64,000 bases of DNA from positions 744,001-808,000 of the forward strand of contig JADLDO010000028.1 of assembly GCA_020846635.1 (NCBI GenBank), written 5' to 3'. The notes beneath the pieces are model-generated. The model saw nothing but the letters and a program-made list of their open reading frames with translations. It searched no databases and was not told where the DNA came from. This document shows positions 17,207 through 26,700 of the stretch, one piece after another; position 1 is the first letter of the stretch; the number at the start of each line of letters is the position of its first letter. A program made the translations under genes and the position numbers. Source of the stretch: Caldilineaceae bacterium (GTDB lineage Bacteria > Chloroflexota > Anaerolineae > Caldilineales > Caldilineaceae).

Positions 17207-18841
17207 CTAAAACTTTGACACCTCCGTCTCTTTCGCGGTGATAAACTCCAGCAGCGCAGGCACGCCGGCGCGGGTTTGCTCGATGCCGCGTTGGATGGCG
17301 GGAATGATCTGATCTGCCTGGGTCACGCGTTCGCCATAGCCGCCAAAGGCTTTTGCCATATCGGCATAGTTGCCGGAGATGTCCGTGGCTCCATACTTTT
17401 GTGTGGAGACGGGCATGATCGGGATTTCAATTGCCATCGAGAAGTTGTTGAGCAGGATCGACAGAATGGGGATTCGCTCGCGCACAGCCGTTTCAAAGTC
17501 CATGCCGGTAAAGCCGATGGCGGCATCGCCCCAGACGTTGATGCAGAGCTTTTGCGGGCAGACCAGCTTTGCACCCATCGCCAGCCCCAATCCATAGCCT
17601 AGCTGCGTGGTCTTGCCCCAGCCGATATAGCTGAGTGGTGTGATTGCTTCCCAGAAGGGGGAGAGTTGATCGCGCGGGCTGCCCGCATCATGGGTGATCA
17701 CCGTTTCGCTCACATCCACAGTGTGCAGCAGATCCCACAGCACGCGATAGGGTGAAAGCGGCGTCTCATTCGAAGTCAATTTGGGCCGCCATTGCTCTAG
17801 CCACTTTTCTTTGATCGTGGCGATTTGCTGCGCCGTCTGTTCGGCGCGCCCGCGCGGCTTGCCCTGCAAGGTTTGGCGAATTTCAGCAATCAGGTCGCGT
17901 AAGGTCAACTTCGCATCGCCCACCAGCGCATGGTCTACCGGCAGGTCTTTATGCAGATCGGCAGGGTCGAGCGTGGCGTGGACGATGGTTTTGCCTTTGG
18001 GCATGGCGACGGCAAAGCCGCTGCTGGTAAAGCTGCATCCAATGCCAAAGATCACGTCGGCATTGTGCAGATAGTGATGCAGCGCCTCTGGAACGGCGCG
18101 GCCTCCGGCTCCCAGGGCAAGGGGATGATTTTCGGGAAAGGCGCTTTTGCCATTCAGACTGGTTGCAACCGGCGCTTCGAGTAGTTCAGCGAGGGTACGC
18201 AGTTCTTCCCATGCCCTGGCATAGTGGACACCCTGCCCGGCATAGATGACCAGCCGCTCGGCGTTGACCAACACTTCAGCAACCTGGCGAACCGCATCGG
18301 GGTCGGGGCCATAGCGTGTTCGCGGTGCAGGCTTATAGTCGAAGGGCGCGCTTAGCTCGGCGTCAAAAAGGTCTGATGGAATCTCCAGAAGCGCTGGGCG
18401 AGGCCGCCCGTTGCGTACCGCCGTAAAGGCGCGGCGCATGGCAGGGCCAACGGCGTCGGCTGTGGTAAGCTGTTCGCACGATTTTGTGACGTGGCGAAAA
18501 TTGAGCGCCGACAGGAAATTGGGCTGCACATAGGATTGCGCCCGCGCATAGCCCCCCGGCAAAACCACAACTGGCGAGGATTCGCCATATGCCTGCGCCA
18601 CGCCGCCAAAGGCATTCTCCGCGCCCGGCCCGCTTTGCATGCAAAAGACGCCAATACGCTCACCAGAGGTCATTCTGCCAACGGCATCGGCCATGTGCAG
18701 GCCGATGCGCTCCTGACGCACGATAATGGTGCGAATGTCGAGCTTGGCCGCGGCCTCGATGAGCGGGTTGACGGGATAGGCAAAGAGGAATTCCACCCCT
18801 TCTGCCTGTAACGTACGGGCAACGGCATCAGCCACCTTCAT
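17207..18841 (-). CDS. thiamine-diphosphate-dependent enzyme, acetolactate-synthase-like
   Basis: The 544-residue protein has three typical domains. The PYR domain carries the catalytic Glu44 in VRQERIGLHMADAVGRM. A central Rossmann-like domain follows, then the PP domain with the ThDP motif GDAAIGFTGMDFE...LLNN near residues 435-465. It resembles the large subunit of acetolactate synthase or glyoxylate carboligase/benzoylformate decarboxylase. The absence of an adjacent small subunit and of ilv neighbours argues against branched-chain synthesis. The start at 18841 is preceded by AAAGGAGGAAG. Confidence 0.88.
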   Translation of the reverse strand: MKVADAVARTLQAEGVEFLFAYPVNPLIEAAAKLDIRTIIVRQERIGLHMADAVGRMTSGERIGVFCMQSGPGAENAFGGVAQAYGESSPVVVLPGGYARAQSYVQPNFLSALNFRHVTKSCEQLTTADAVGPAMRRAFTAVRNGRPRPALLEIPSDLFDAELSAPFDYKPAPRTRYGPDPDAVRQVAEVLVNAERLVIYAGQGVHYARAWEELRTLAELLEAPVATSLNGKSAFPENHPLALGAGGRAVPEALHHYLHNADVIFGIGCSFTSSGFAVAMPKGKTIVHATLDPADLHKDLPVDHALVGDAKLTLRDLIAEIRQTLQGKPRGRAEQTAQQIATIKEKWLEQWRPKLTSNETPLSPYRVLWDLLHTVDVSETVITHDAGSPRDQLSPFWEAITPLSYIGWGKTTQLGYGLGLAMGAKLVCPQKLCINVWGDAAIGFTGMDFETAVRERIPILSILLNNFSMAIEIPIMPVSTQKYGATDISGNYADMAKAFGGYGERVTQADQIIPAIQRGIEQTRAGVPALLEFITAKETEVSKF

Positions 18842-19145
18842 GGCTTCCTCCTTTGGTCGCAAGGTTTTAGGTTGATTAGATGTTTGGGTGACGGGCGATG
18901 GCAAAGTATATGGGATTGCCCTTGCCTACACTCTACCACTGATGCAAAGGGAAACAAAATGGTCTGTAAATTTCGCTTTGATCTGCCATTCCGACGCAGA
19001 AGGAATGATACTAGCCTGCTCGTGTTCGCGTTTTGAGGGGCCGAGACAAGTGCTTGGCGAAGATTGTGGTAGACTTACCTTTGTGCAAGTCTACTATTTA
19101 AGACGCCATCAACGCATATGAAAACGTTATACATGACAAGGTATA
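18842..19145. promoter_or_regulatory. AT-richer intergenic region with an inverted repeat
   Basis: These 304 bp lie upstream of the DUF4160/DUF2442 pair and the ThDP gene. GTAGACTT (19069-19076) and AAGTCTAC (19087-19094) form an 8-bp inverted repeat with a 10-nt spacer, located about 50 bp before DUF4160. This is a reasonable place for an autoregulatory site. A second small repeat, CATTCC...GGAATG, lies near 18990. A TATAAT at 19142 overlaps the DUF4160 start and is probably fortuitous. Confidence 0.35.
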
Positions 19146-19385
19146 ATGATGCCCACAGTTCTTCAGGACGGGCCTTACGGTTTTGTATTTTTTAGTTCGG
19201 ATTGGGGCGAACCACCGCATATTCATGTCAAGAGAGATCGCCAGTTAGCGAAATTTTGGCTTGAACCTATATCTCTCGCTAAAAACCGCGGATTTCCAGA
19301 ACATGAGCTAAATCAAATTGAACGGATGGTGGCAAAACATCGTGTCACATTAATAGAGGCATGGTATGACTACTTTAGTGCTTGA
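19146..19385 (+). CDS. DUF4160 domain protein
   Basis: The 79-residue protein matches DUF4160 well: MPTVLQDGPYGFVFFSSD, then WGEPPHIHVKRD and KFWLEP, ending in HRVTLIEAWYDYF. ATG codons at 19146 and 19149 are both possible, and the second (MPT) fits the family start better. DUF4160 genes typically precede DUF2442 genes and such pairs are suspected to act as toxin-antitoxin-like or mobile modules, without firm biochemical assignment. Base composition is lower in GC than the flanks, which suggests transfer. Confidence 0.85.
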   Translation: MMPTVLQDGPYGFVFFSSDWGEPPHIHVKRDRQLAKFWLEPISLAKNRGFPEHELNQIERMVAKHRVTLIEAWYDYFSA

Positions 19386-19662
19386 AGCAGAACCAGTGAT
19401 CAACAATGTTGCGTTTGCAGATGAGAAGCTAATTGTAGAACTGACTGATGGACGCAGCCTGAGCGTGCCGCTGACTTGGTATCCACGGCTGTTGGTGGCA
19501 ACACCCCCTGAACGTGTCCACTGGCATTTGCTGGGGGAGGGCTATGGTATTGAGTGGCCGGACTTGGACGAACATATCAGCGTGGAGGGTTTGCTCGCCG
19601 GTCGTCGTAGCGGCGAGAGTCAACACTCGTTTCAGCGTTGGCTAGCGGCTCGTAAATCGTAA
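19366..19662 (+). CDS. DUF2442 domain protein
   Basis: The 98-residue protein contains the DUF2442 core: V.FADEKLIVELTDGRSLSVPL, then W.PRLL and GIEWPDLDEHISVEGLL. Its start overlaps the end of DUF4160 by 20 nt, so the two are translated from one message. The AGAGGCATGGT just before the ATG provides a weak ribosome-binding site. DUF2442 has a DNA-binding-like fold in solved relatives and is a candidate antitoxin-type partner, but this is inference. Confidence 0.85.
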   Translation: MTTLVLEAEPVINNVAFADEKLIVELTDGRSLSVPLTWYPRLLVATPPERVHWHLLGEGYGIEWPDLDEHISVEGLLAGRRSGESQHSFQRWLAARKS

Positions 19663-19729
19663 AGATATCTTAATATAGCTGTTTGGATTGTCTCCCCAGT
19701 GCGAGAGTAGAAAAGGAAAAGTACTTGTG

Positions 19730-20842
19730 ATGGAGCGTACATCGGCAGATGTGCCGATTGGTTTGTGTGTCTATGGCATTGCCTATACGGCTGGATTTGC
19801 GGGGCGCGGTACGCCGCGCGCCAATCCGAGACCGTTGAATGCCGCCACTTTTTTGGACTTAGCCGCGAAGCTAGGGCTGCGTGCGATAGAACTCCCTTTT
19901 GCCTACATTGACCCGCAAGAGGATGAAGCGGCGTTAGCTGCCTATGTTGAAGCGGCGCGCGAACAGGGATTGCGTGTGGTCAGCGCGGGGCTCCCGATTG
20001 AGGTAGAGCCTTTCCGCCGCCATCTTGCAACCTGCCAACGGTTGGGCATTACGACGGTGCGCTGCGTCCTCAGCAGTGTGCTCTGTGGCGACCGGCGACC
20101 GATCGGCGGCTTGGAGGGATGGCAGCGTCACCTCGACCAGAAGATCGCCACGTTGAAAGAGATCGCACCCTATGCCGAAGATGCAGGCGTGCGGATTGGC
20201 GTCGAAAATCACCAAGACGCCACCTCGGCAGATCTGGTCTATCTCTGCCAGTCGGTTGGGAGTCCCAATGTCGGTGTCACGCTTGATACAGGCAACCCGC
20301 TGGCGGTTGCTGAAGACCCGGTGATCTTTGCGCGCACAATCCTGCCCCATTTGGTGCATGTGCATCTGAAAGATTATCGCATGACGCCCTCACCCGAAGG
20401 CTATCGCATCTTCCACTGTGCCATTGGCGCGGGGGTGGTGGATTACCCGGCGCTCTTTGACCTCTTTCGCACCAAAGACGATCTCGTTTGTAATATCGAG
20501 ATGGCAGCACTGGGCGAGCGGCATATTCGCCTCCTGACTGATGAGTATTGGGCAGGGTTCCCGCAGCACTCGGTGGCGGATGTGCTGCCTGTGCTGCGCC
20601 GCCGCGACCACGCCGAGGTGGATGTGGAATGGCGCACAGCATGGGAGTTGGAGCAGGATCAGATCATGGCGGCGTGGGAGATGGAACGGCTGGTTGAGAG
20701 CGTGGCAAATATGCAGCAGGTCGCCGCAGGTGAGTATACCGGCGCACAGCAAGCAGCAGAGGCGTCGCCCTATAAGCCTGTCACCACGCTCACAGAGTGG
20801 GGAATAGCCCCGGACAGCAAGACTTCTCCTTCGACCAATTGA
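19730..20842 (+). CDS. sugar phosphate isomerase/epimerase (AP-endonuclease-2-like TIM barrel)
   Basis: The 370-residue protein has the xylose-isomerase-like TIM barrel. Metal-binding residues are in IGVENHQD (Glu), VGVTLDTGNPL (Asp), HVHLKDYR (His, Asp) and VCNIEMA (Glu). It likely interconverts keto and aldo forms of a sugar or inositol derivative in the cytosol. The C-terminal 90 residues are an additional helical extension (EWRTAWELEQDQIMAAWEME). The start at 19730 follows AAAAGGAAAA. It precedes the Gfo/Idh/MocA gene by 46 nt, a common pairing in sugar or inositol catabolism. Confidence 0.88.
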   Translation: MERTSADVPIGLCVYGIAYTAGFAGRGTPRANPRPLNAATFLDLAAKLGLRAIELPFAYIDPQEDEAALAAYVEAAREQGLRVVSAGLPIEVEPFRRHLATCQRLGITTVRCVLSSVLCGDRRPIGGLEGWQRHLDQKIATLKEIAPYAEDAGVRIGVENHQDATSADLVYLCQSVGSPNVGVTLDTGNPLAVAEDPVIFARTILPHLVHVHLKDYRMTPSPEGYRIFHCAIGAGVVDYPALFDLFRTKDDLVCNIEMAALGERHIRLLTDEYWAGFPQHSVADVLPVLRRRDHAEVDVEWRTAWELEQDQIMAAWEMERLVESVANMQQVAAGEYTGAQQAAEASPYKPVTTLTEWGIAPDSKTSPSTN

Positions 20843-20888
20843 TTCCAGATTGATTACACAAAATTTGAAGCTAAAAGGAGTTTCCTAA

Positions 20889-22007
20889 ATGTCATCAACA
20901 GCGCCATCCCCGGTACGCGTCGGCTTAATCGGCGTGGGTGGTATTTGTGGTTTTGTCCATTATCCCGGTCTAGAGCGCATCCCTGGCGTGGACATCGTCG
21001 CACTGGCTGACCGCAACGCCGAATTGCTCGCTAAACGCCAGCAAGAGTGGGAAGTGGATCATATCTATGAAGATGCGGCGCAGATGTTGAGCGAAATCAA
21101 GCCCGATGCCGTCGTGATTGCCACCCACAATGCCGTTCACAAGGAATTGATCTTCCAGGCATTGGATGCAGGCGCGCATGTGCTGTGTGAGAAGCCGTTG
21201 GGCATGGATTATGCCGAGACGGTGGAGATCTATGAGTATGCCAAGCGCTCCGGCAAGCGGCACATGATGGCTTTTACCTACCGCTATGTGCCGGCGATGA
21301 ACTATATCCGCCACTTGATCCACTCTGGGGAACTGGGTGAGATCCGCCATGCGCGCTTCCAACGCTTGCAGGATTGGGGGCCGTTTGCGATTGGCTGGCG
21401 ACAATATAAGGCGATGGCCGGGTCGGGCGAGTTGGGCGACATGGGCATTCATCGCATCGACTTTGCCCAAGACCTGATGGGGCCAATTCGCTCGGTCACG
21501 GCGTCGGTCAAGCAGTGGGAAGCACGCGAGCAGACCAGAGACGGACAGACTGTGCCGCCGCAGGATGTCGAGGATTGGGTAGCCTGGATTGCTGAGTTCA
21601 AGAGTGGCGCGACGGGCGTCTTTGAGATGGGCAAACTGACCCGTGGGCAGGGGCCGAAAGGTGACCATGACCTGGCCGAGTTTAACGGCACCAAAGGATC
21701 GGCGGCCTACCGGCTGCATGCACCCCATGAGGTTCTCCTCGCCGGAACCGGTCGCGACGAGGCCTATAAGACTGTGCCTGTGCCTGCTGAATTCCTGACG
21801 CGACCCGGTTCGCCCCGTGATCCCAATGAGGGCGATCCGAATCAGATCTTCCGCTTTGACCAGGCGTGGGAGTTTATCAGCGCCATTCGTGAGGGGCGCG
21901 ACCCCAAGCCCTCTTTCTATGAGGGGATGCGCGCCCAGGCAGTGGCCGATTCGATTCTGCTTGCCGCCGCCGAACGCCGTTGGGTGGATGTGCCCGACGT
22001 GCCGTAA
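20889..22007 (+). CDS. Gfo/Idh/MocA family oxidoreductase
   Basis: The 372-residue dehydrogenase has the N-terminal Rossmann motif VGLIGVGGICG (residues 11-21) and the family motif EKPLG (101-105). Its C-terminal alpha/beta domain includes GSGELGDMGIHRIDFAQDLMG. It would oxidise or reduce a pyranose or cyclitol with NAD(P). AAAAGGAG lies upstream of the ATG. It follows the isomerase in an apparent two-gene operon. A hairpin of the dispersed family is found 16 nt after the stop. Confidence 0.92.
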   Translation: MSSTAPSPVRVGLIGVGGICGFVHYPGLERIPGVDIVALADRNAELLAKRQQEWEVDHIYEDAAQMLSEIKPDAVVIATHNAVHKELIFQALDAGAHVLCEKPLGMDYAETVEIYEYAKRSGKRHMMAFTYRYVPAMNYIRHLIHSGELGEIRHARFQRLQDWGPFAIGWRQYKAMAGSGELGDMGIHRIDFAQDLMGPIRSVTASVKQWEAREQTRDGQTVPPQDVEDWVAWIAEFKSGATGVFEMGKLTRGQGPKGDHDLAEFNGTKGSAAYRLHAPHEVLLAGTGRDEAYKTVPVPAEFLTRPGSPRDPNEGDPNQIFRFDQAWEFISAIREGRDPKPSFYEGMRAQAVADSILLAAAERRWVDVPDVP

Positions 22008-22022
22008 AGTAGTCGTCTACCT

Positions 22023-22046
22023 CCCTCCCGGAAGCTTCCGGGAGGG
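22023..22046. repeat. dispersed CCCTCCCGGAAGC hairpin, copy 2 (loopless palindrome)
   Basis: CCCTCCCGGAAG is followed directly by CTTCCGGGAGGG, making a 24-nt perfect palindrome. It lies 16 nt after the oxidoreductase stop codon. Confidence 0.85.
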
Positions 22047-22073
22047 TTACGTTGAGGGTTATATGGCAAGAAT

Positions 22074-22113
22074 AGGGGCTTCCCATCTAGTTGAGTGCAG
22101 ATGGGAAGCCCCT
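22074..22113. terminator. 15-bp stem-loop between convergent genes
   Basis: AGGGGCTTCCCATCT (22074-22088) pairs with AGATGGGAAGCCCCT (22099-22113) around a 10-nt loop. It sits between the Gfo/Idh/MocA stop and the DUF1059 stop, so it could terminate both. There is no T-run on either side. Confidence 0.55.
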
Positions 22114-22140
22114 GTTGTATTCGCTGGACTATCGAACAGC

Positions 22141-22317
22141 CTATTCGGGCTTATCGTGGATTAATGTGGCGATCTGTTCGGCCTGTTCGGCTGTGATTTC
22201 CACATTGTGTACCGCTTGGGCATGGGCCGCGGCCTGGGCTAAGACTTCTTCGGTGGTTTCTGCGTGGACAACAGCATTGCAATCGAAGCCGATATCACGA
22301 CAGCGTAGTTCCTTCAT
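22141..22317 (-). CDS. DUF1059 domain protein
   Basis: The 58-residue protein matches DUF1059: MKELRCRDIGFDCNAVVHAE, then EEVLAQAAAHAQAVHN and a short Ile/Glu-rich tail. The conserved Cys5 and Cys13 and His18 are visible. Its function is unknown. The start at 22317 is fixed by CAAGGAGAATCGT immediately upstream; longer frames are not conserved. Confidence 0.85.
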   Translation of the reverse strand: MKELRCRDIGFDCNAVVHAETTEEVLAQAAAHAQAVHNVEITAEQAEQIATLIHDKPE

Positions 22318-22545
22318 ACGATTCTCCTTGAGTGAACAACGGACACGGTGCAGTGGAAGCATGATATCTAGACCACAGAGCGAAGATTTTAGCATGGTGC
22401 GGGAGGGATGTAAAGGGGGGCGCGACCAGCACAATTGGCAGAGTCGCGCCGTTCGGGTACGATAGCCTGTGATTTGCTACAGCACCATTTCCTCTGTACA
22501 AAAATACAAGCAGCCTGTTTAACTGCGGTTGGGAGCCTGCCAAAG

Positions 22546-23376
22546 ATGAAAAACGCAAAGAAAGATCCCGTTGCACAGTACAATATCGAACGGTGGGCAG
22601 CACTGGCACGCAATCGCGCTGTCTTTACGCGGCCACAACTCGACCTGGACGCAGCTACGGCCCGGATGCTCGTTGACCCCCAGGGGCGATTGGGTGACTT
22701 GAAGGATCGCCCTGTGCTCTGCCTGGCAAGCGGTGGAGGTCAGCAGTCTGTGGCCTTTGCCCTGTTGGGCGCAAACGTCACTGTGGTCGATCTCTCTGCC
22801 GCCCAACTGGAACAGGATCGCTTTGCCGCGGCCCATTACGGGTTGGAGATACAGACGGTCGAAGCAGATATGCGTGACCTATCGGTACTGGCCCCATCAA
22901 CCTTTGATCTCGTCTACCAGCCGTATTCTATCAATTTTGTGCCGGATGCCACGGTGGTCTTTGGCGAGGTTGCGCGCTTGCTGCGGGAGGGGGGGCTTTA
23001 CCACTTTCAGTCTGCCAATCCCTGTTTTGCCGGTCTGTTGGCCGAAAGTTGGGACGGTCAGGGCTACCCGCTGCACCTGCCCTATGTGCAGGGTGCGCTG
23101 ATCGAGTATAACGATGAGGCCTGGATCTTCCGCGGCGACACGCCAGGCGAAGCCATCCACCGTCCGCGCGAATATCGCCACACACTTGGGACGCTCATCA
23201 ATGGCTTGACCGCGCATGGGTTTCTCATGGTGAGGCTGGATGAGGAAAATCTGGGCCATCCTGATATGGAGGCTGTCCCTGGCACGACTGAACATTTTAC
23301 CGCGGTCGCGCCACCGTGGCTGCGCTTCTGGGCCTCTTTCCGTCCTAATCTCTTGGGCATGCCTCAGGATGGCTAA
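22546..23376 (+). CDS. class I SAM-dependent methyltransferase
   Basis: The 276-residue protein has a Rossmann-like SAM site: motif I VLCLASGGGQQSVAFALLGA, the acidic motif II VVDLSAAQL, EADMRDL, and a later FDLVYQPYSINFV. The substrate is unknown. The ATG at 22546 gives MKNAKKDPVAQYN; the longer frame adds 37 implausible residues. It is convergent with the second methyltransferase at 23401, and the two are not close paralogues. Confidence 0.83.
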   Translation: MKNAKKDPVAQYNIERWAALARNRAVFTRPQLDLDAATARMLVDPQGRLGDLKDRPVLCLASGGGQQSVAFALLGANVTVVDLSAAQLEQDRFAAAHYGLEIQTVEADMRDLSVLAPSTFDLVYQPYSINFVPDATVVFGEVARLLREGGLYHFQSANPCFAGLLAESWDGQGYPLHLPYVQGALIEYNDEAWIFRGDTPGEAIHRPREYRHTLGTLINGLTAHGFLMVRLDEENLGHPDMEAVPGTTEHFTAVAPPWLRFWASFRPNLLGMPQDG

Positions 23377-23400
23377 AGCCGTAAGGGTTCTACAGAGGGT

Positions 23401-24183
23401 CTACAGGGACCCTTCCGCATAGGTCACGCGATGCACAGGGTCGGGTTCTGTCAGCGAGAGCGGAGTCAGTTCCAAATCTGCTTGCCAAGTGGCTACCCAA
23501 CCGTCACGAATGGCAGGAGGCAGCGGGTGGAGTTTACCATAGCTTAATCGCTGGAGTAATGACGTCAGCGGTTTTAGCCACGGCAGCAGCCGCGATGTTG
23601 TCACCCAGCGGCGCAGCGCATTGACCCGCTTTTGGCGCGCGCTTGTCGCACTGATGGGGATTGTGCCGTATAGCTCGATCGCTTGGAAGCCTGCCCTGGC
23701 GAGGCTGGTGGCGACTTCCGGCACGCTGGGGTAGTAGGTCGAGAGTCGTCCGGGAACAAAGTGGGGCCAATCTGGATTGCTTTGGCAGAGCAGCACTTTG
23801 CCACCGGGCGCAAGCACGCGGCGACATTCGGCTAGAAAAAGCCGGTAATCTTCCAGATAGTAAATCGCCTCGAAACAGAGTACCAGATCAAAATGGCCTG
23901 TGGCAAAGGGCAGCCGCTGTGCATCTCCCTGTACCAGGGGTACATCAGTGGCTTGGCTTGCTTGGGCCAGAACCCCGCCGCTGTAGTCCAGCCCAACGAC
24001 CTGTGCCGCACTTTGCGCCAAGTAGTTTAGGCCACTCCCAGAACCACACGCGATCTCGATGACACGTTTTCCCTGTGCCTTGCTATGGGCATAGCCATAA
24101 CGGTGGGCAAAACGACGGATCTGATCAGGCGTCAGCAGACCGGCGGGCAGTTCAGTGATCGAGGTGTAATCGTTGCGTGGCAT
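23401..24183 (-). CDS. class I SAM-dependent methyltransferase (methyltransf_11 type)
   Basis: The 260-residue protein carries VIEIACGSGSGLNYLA (motif I), VVGLDYSGGVL (motif II), VQGDAQRLPFATGHFDLVLCFEAIYYL (motif III/IV region) and RVLAPGGKVLLCQSN. This is the common UbiE/COQ5-like arrangement. The start at 24183 is selected by family fit because upstream frames add 71 residues with no domain. The ribosome-binding site is weak. The target molecule is unknown. Confidence 0.84.
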   Translation of the reverse strand: MPRNDYTSITELPAGLLTPDQIRRFAHRYGYAHSKAQGKRVIEIACGSGSGLNYLAQSAAQVVGLDYSGGVLAQASQATDVPLVQGDAQRLPFATGHFDLVLCFEAIYYLEDYRLFLAECRRVLAPGGKVLLCQSNPDWPHFVPGRLSTYYPSVPEVATSLARAGFQAIELYGTIPISATSARQKRVNALRRWVTTSRLLPWLKPLTSLLQRLSYGKLHPLPPAIRDGWVATWQADLELTPLSLTEPDPVHRVTYAEGSL

Positions 24184-24425
24184 CGGGAGTCTGGAGCATT
24201 GCGAGTTGAACACCGAGCTAGGACGGTGAAAGGTCTGGTTGTCATTGTCCAAAGTGGTCGTTGTCCCCAAAGGAACGTGCCGTATGATAGCGTAGAGGGG
24301 CAATTTTGCCAATGGGTGTGAAATTGGGGGTATGAAATGGGGCGATCTGCGCGTGTTGCGCGGCGGGGCCATCCTCAGTACACTTGGGGCAATCATTCAA
24401 ACAACGAACAACGCGAGGGACAATC

Positions 24426-26525
24426 ATGGTGGCTTCTTGGCAAAAACGGTTGAAGTATTATCGCTCGAAGAATTACGCATGGGGCAAGACGGGGGCTTTG
24501 GTCATGGCGCTTGTGGCTGCGCTGCTGTTGGCCTATGGCGGAACGTGGATGCCCGCACATGGGCAGGAGTCGCCCCTGGCAACCCCACCCCCAGCCTTTG
24601 CGCCTGTGGAACTGCCCAGCATTAGCGGGCTGTTGAGCAATGACGAGGGGGAGCCGCTGGCGGGGTTGGTGGTGACTGCCTATCGCCGCCAACAGCAAAA
24701 TTGGGCCACAGCACGCCAGACAACCACCAATGCCGCAGGCGAATATCGCTTCCCGTGGATGCCATCGGGCACATACCGGTTGGCGATACGTGACCCACAG
24801 GAGGTTTATGCCTCGATCTACTACCCCGACGCGGGCGACATCGAAGAAGCCGCCGACATTGTCCTGACCGGAGCCGCACAAAGTGACCTGGACGCCGTGG
24901 TCGATGCGGGTGGGCAGATCACCGGCACGCTCACTTGGCCCGATGGCCCCACACCGTTTGACAGCACCATCGAACTCTATCGCGTGACTTCCGAGCCATT
25001 CAGCACGCAGCTCTCCTTACACGACAATCTGAGTCTGCCGCCAGAACTGCGGCAATATCGCTTTGTCGCCAGCCAAAGCTTTACGGAAACAGCCATCACC
25101 TACGAATTCAACGGGTTGGCGGCTGGACGCTATCGGGTCTGTGCCGAAGCCATCTCTTTGCGTTCGACGTTGCATGAATGTTTTGACAACACTACGCTGG
25201 GCATTCATGCCACCGATGTGGTTGTCGCGGTGGGGTCAACCGTAGCCGATGTGGCGATTGAATTGGGCGATGGGGCTGATTTAGCCACGCTTGCGGGCGC
25301 GCTCACCGGCGCGGATGGCGCGCCCGCGTCGGGCGTGAATGTCGAAATCATTGCCGCGCCCAATGTAGATTTCTTCGCCGCGCCGCCGCCGCAGAAAACA
25401 GCCACGGATGAAGCAGGCACCTTCCGCGCCGACGTGCCCTATGGCAACTATCTCATCCGCTTCAGCGATCCACGCGGTCTCTATTTTGGCGGTGACTATC
25501 GAGAGACAGCCGAAATCATCACCCCGACAGTCGTTGCCCTCGACCGCAGCGATGCGCTGACGATTACCGCAGTGCTCTCACAGGCGGCTCAGATTACGGG
25601 CAATTTGACAATCGACGGGGCCATTGCTGGGATGGGCGGGCAAGTGTCGGCCTACTATATGACCGAACAGGGTTGGGCTCCTGGTGGCACAGGAAACATT
25701 GTGGCTGCCAGCGGGGTCTACACGGTCGCGGGTTTGCGCGCTGGTTCCTACCGGCTTCAAGTGTCGATCGGTGGCCTGCCCGCGCAGATTATTTATGGTG
25801 GGAACACACTGGAGACAGCCGCCGAAGTCGAGGTGGTGACCGCGACCGTGACAGGTGGTATTGACTTTGATCTGACCCCCTACATGGCGCAAGTGCCCTA
25901 CGGTACGATCAGCGGGACGGTGCTATCGAATGGCGCGCCGCAGCCCGACATGCTGGTACGGCTCTATGAAGCGGGCTTCGATTGCTGCATTGCACCCCCG
26001 CCCATACTCACGACGACGACCGATGCCGAGGGGCGCTTTAGTGCCGGTGGGCTGCCACCTGGCTCCTATAAGATCGGCATCGGCGCCGCCGACCAGCCCT
26101 ATTCCAGCTTCTATGCGCCGGATCAGCGCACCTTTGAGACGGCGGATCTCTTTGTCATCGGCAATCCTGCGGATGGCGTGGCGCGCCAGGTCATCAACGA
26201 TGTGAACATTGTCTTGGGGCCAACGGGCAGCATGGCGCGCCGCGTCTTGCGCCCAGACGACAGCCCTGTGGTGGGGGCAACGGTCAATCTCTACCAACGG
26301 CTGGGTGATCCAGGCGCTTTCCCTTTGGTGGCGTCTACGCTGACGAATGAGGAAGGCAGATATGCCTTTGGGGGCGTGGTTCCCGATATTTACCAAGTTT
26401 GTATTGTCGCTGCGGGCATCGCGCAGCCAAGTTGCAGCGGACGTGGCGGATTGGGGATAGGTTTTGACGTGGCTGTGTCGGAAGGGCAGGAGACGACGGG
26501 GATTGATATTCTAAATGTGCCGTAA
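24426..26525 (+). CDS. secreted protein with repeated carboxypeptidase-regulatory/Cna-B-like domains
   Basis: The 699-residue protein has a hydrophobic export segment ALVMALVAALLLAYGG preceded by Lys/Arg-rich residues, with likely cleavage after the AHG that follows. The mature part contains about six immunoglobulin-like beta repeats. Recurring motifs are ISG.L...GEPLAGL, T.NAAGEYRF..MPSGTYRLAI, TTDAEGRFSAGGLPPGSYKI and TNEEGRYAFGGVVPDIYQV. These are CarboxypepD_reg or SdrD-B-type folds found in cell-surface proteins. The protein probably acts at the cell surface, and no catalytic domain is visible. The start at 24426 omits 14 upstream residues. Confidence 0.8.
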   Translation: MVASWQKRLKYYRSKNYAWGKTGALVMALVAALLLAYGGTWMPAHGQESPLATPPPAFAPVELPSISGLLSNDEGEPLAGLVVTAYRRQQQNWATARQTTTNAAGEYRFPWMPSGTYRLAIRDPQEVYASIYYPDAGDIEEAADIVLTGAAQSDLDAVVDAGGQITGTLTWPDGPTPFDSTIELYRVTSEPFSTQLSLHDNLSLPPELRQYRFVASQSFTETAITYEFNGLAAGRYRVCAEAISLRSTLHECFDNTTLGIHATDVVVAVGSTVADVAIELGDGADLATLAGALTGADGAPASGVNVEIIAAPNVDFFAAPPPQKTATDEAGTFRADVPYGNYLIRFSDPRGLYFGGDYRETAEIITPTVVALDRSDALTITAVLSQAAQITGNLTIDGAIAGMGGQVSAYYMTEQGWAPGGTGNIVAASGVYTVAGLRAGSYRLQVSIGGLPAQIIYGGNTLETAAEVEVVTATVTGGIDFDLTPYMAQVPYGTISGTVLSNGAPQPDMLVRLYEAGFDCCIAPPPILTTTTDAEGRFSAGGLPPGSYKIGIGAADQPYSSFYAPDQRTFETADLFVIGNPADGVARQVINDVNIVLGPTGSMARRVLRPDDSPVVGATVNLYQRLGDPGAFPLVASTLTNEEGRYAFGGVVPDIYQVCIVAAGIAQPSCSGRGGLGIGFDVAVSEGQETTGIDILNVP

Positions 26526-26700
26526 CGATTTTGGGCTGGTCATCAACTGCGGGTGTATTCCCCCTATGTCGATCCTGTCAGAATAGGCAGCTATAAAACT
26601 GGCGAAAGTATCATTGCGGCGGGGCGTCTGAGTCTATATCATGGGAGACAACAGCATTTCTTTAGCCAATCATCACACCGATGCAATAGAAAGCAATCCC

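Noticed and set aside
19142..19147. TATAAT upstream of DUF4160
   Set aside because: It overlaps the start codon, so it cannot serve as a normal -10 element for this gene.
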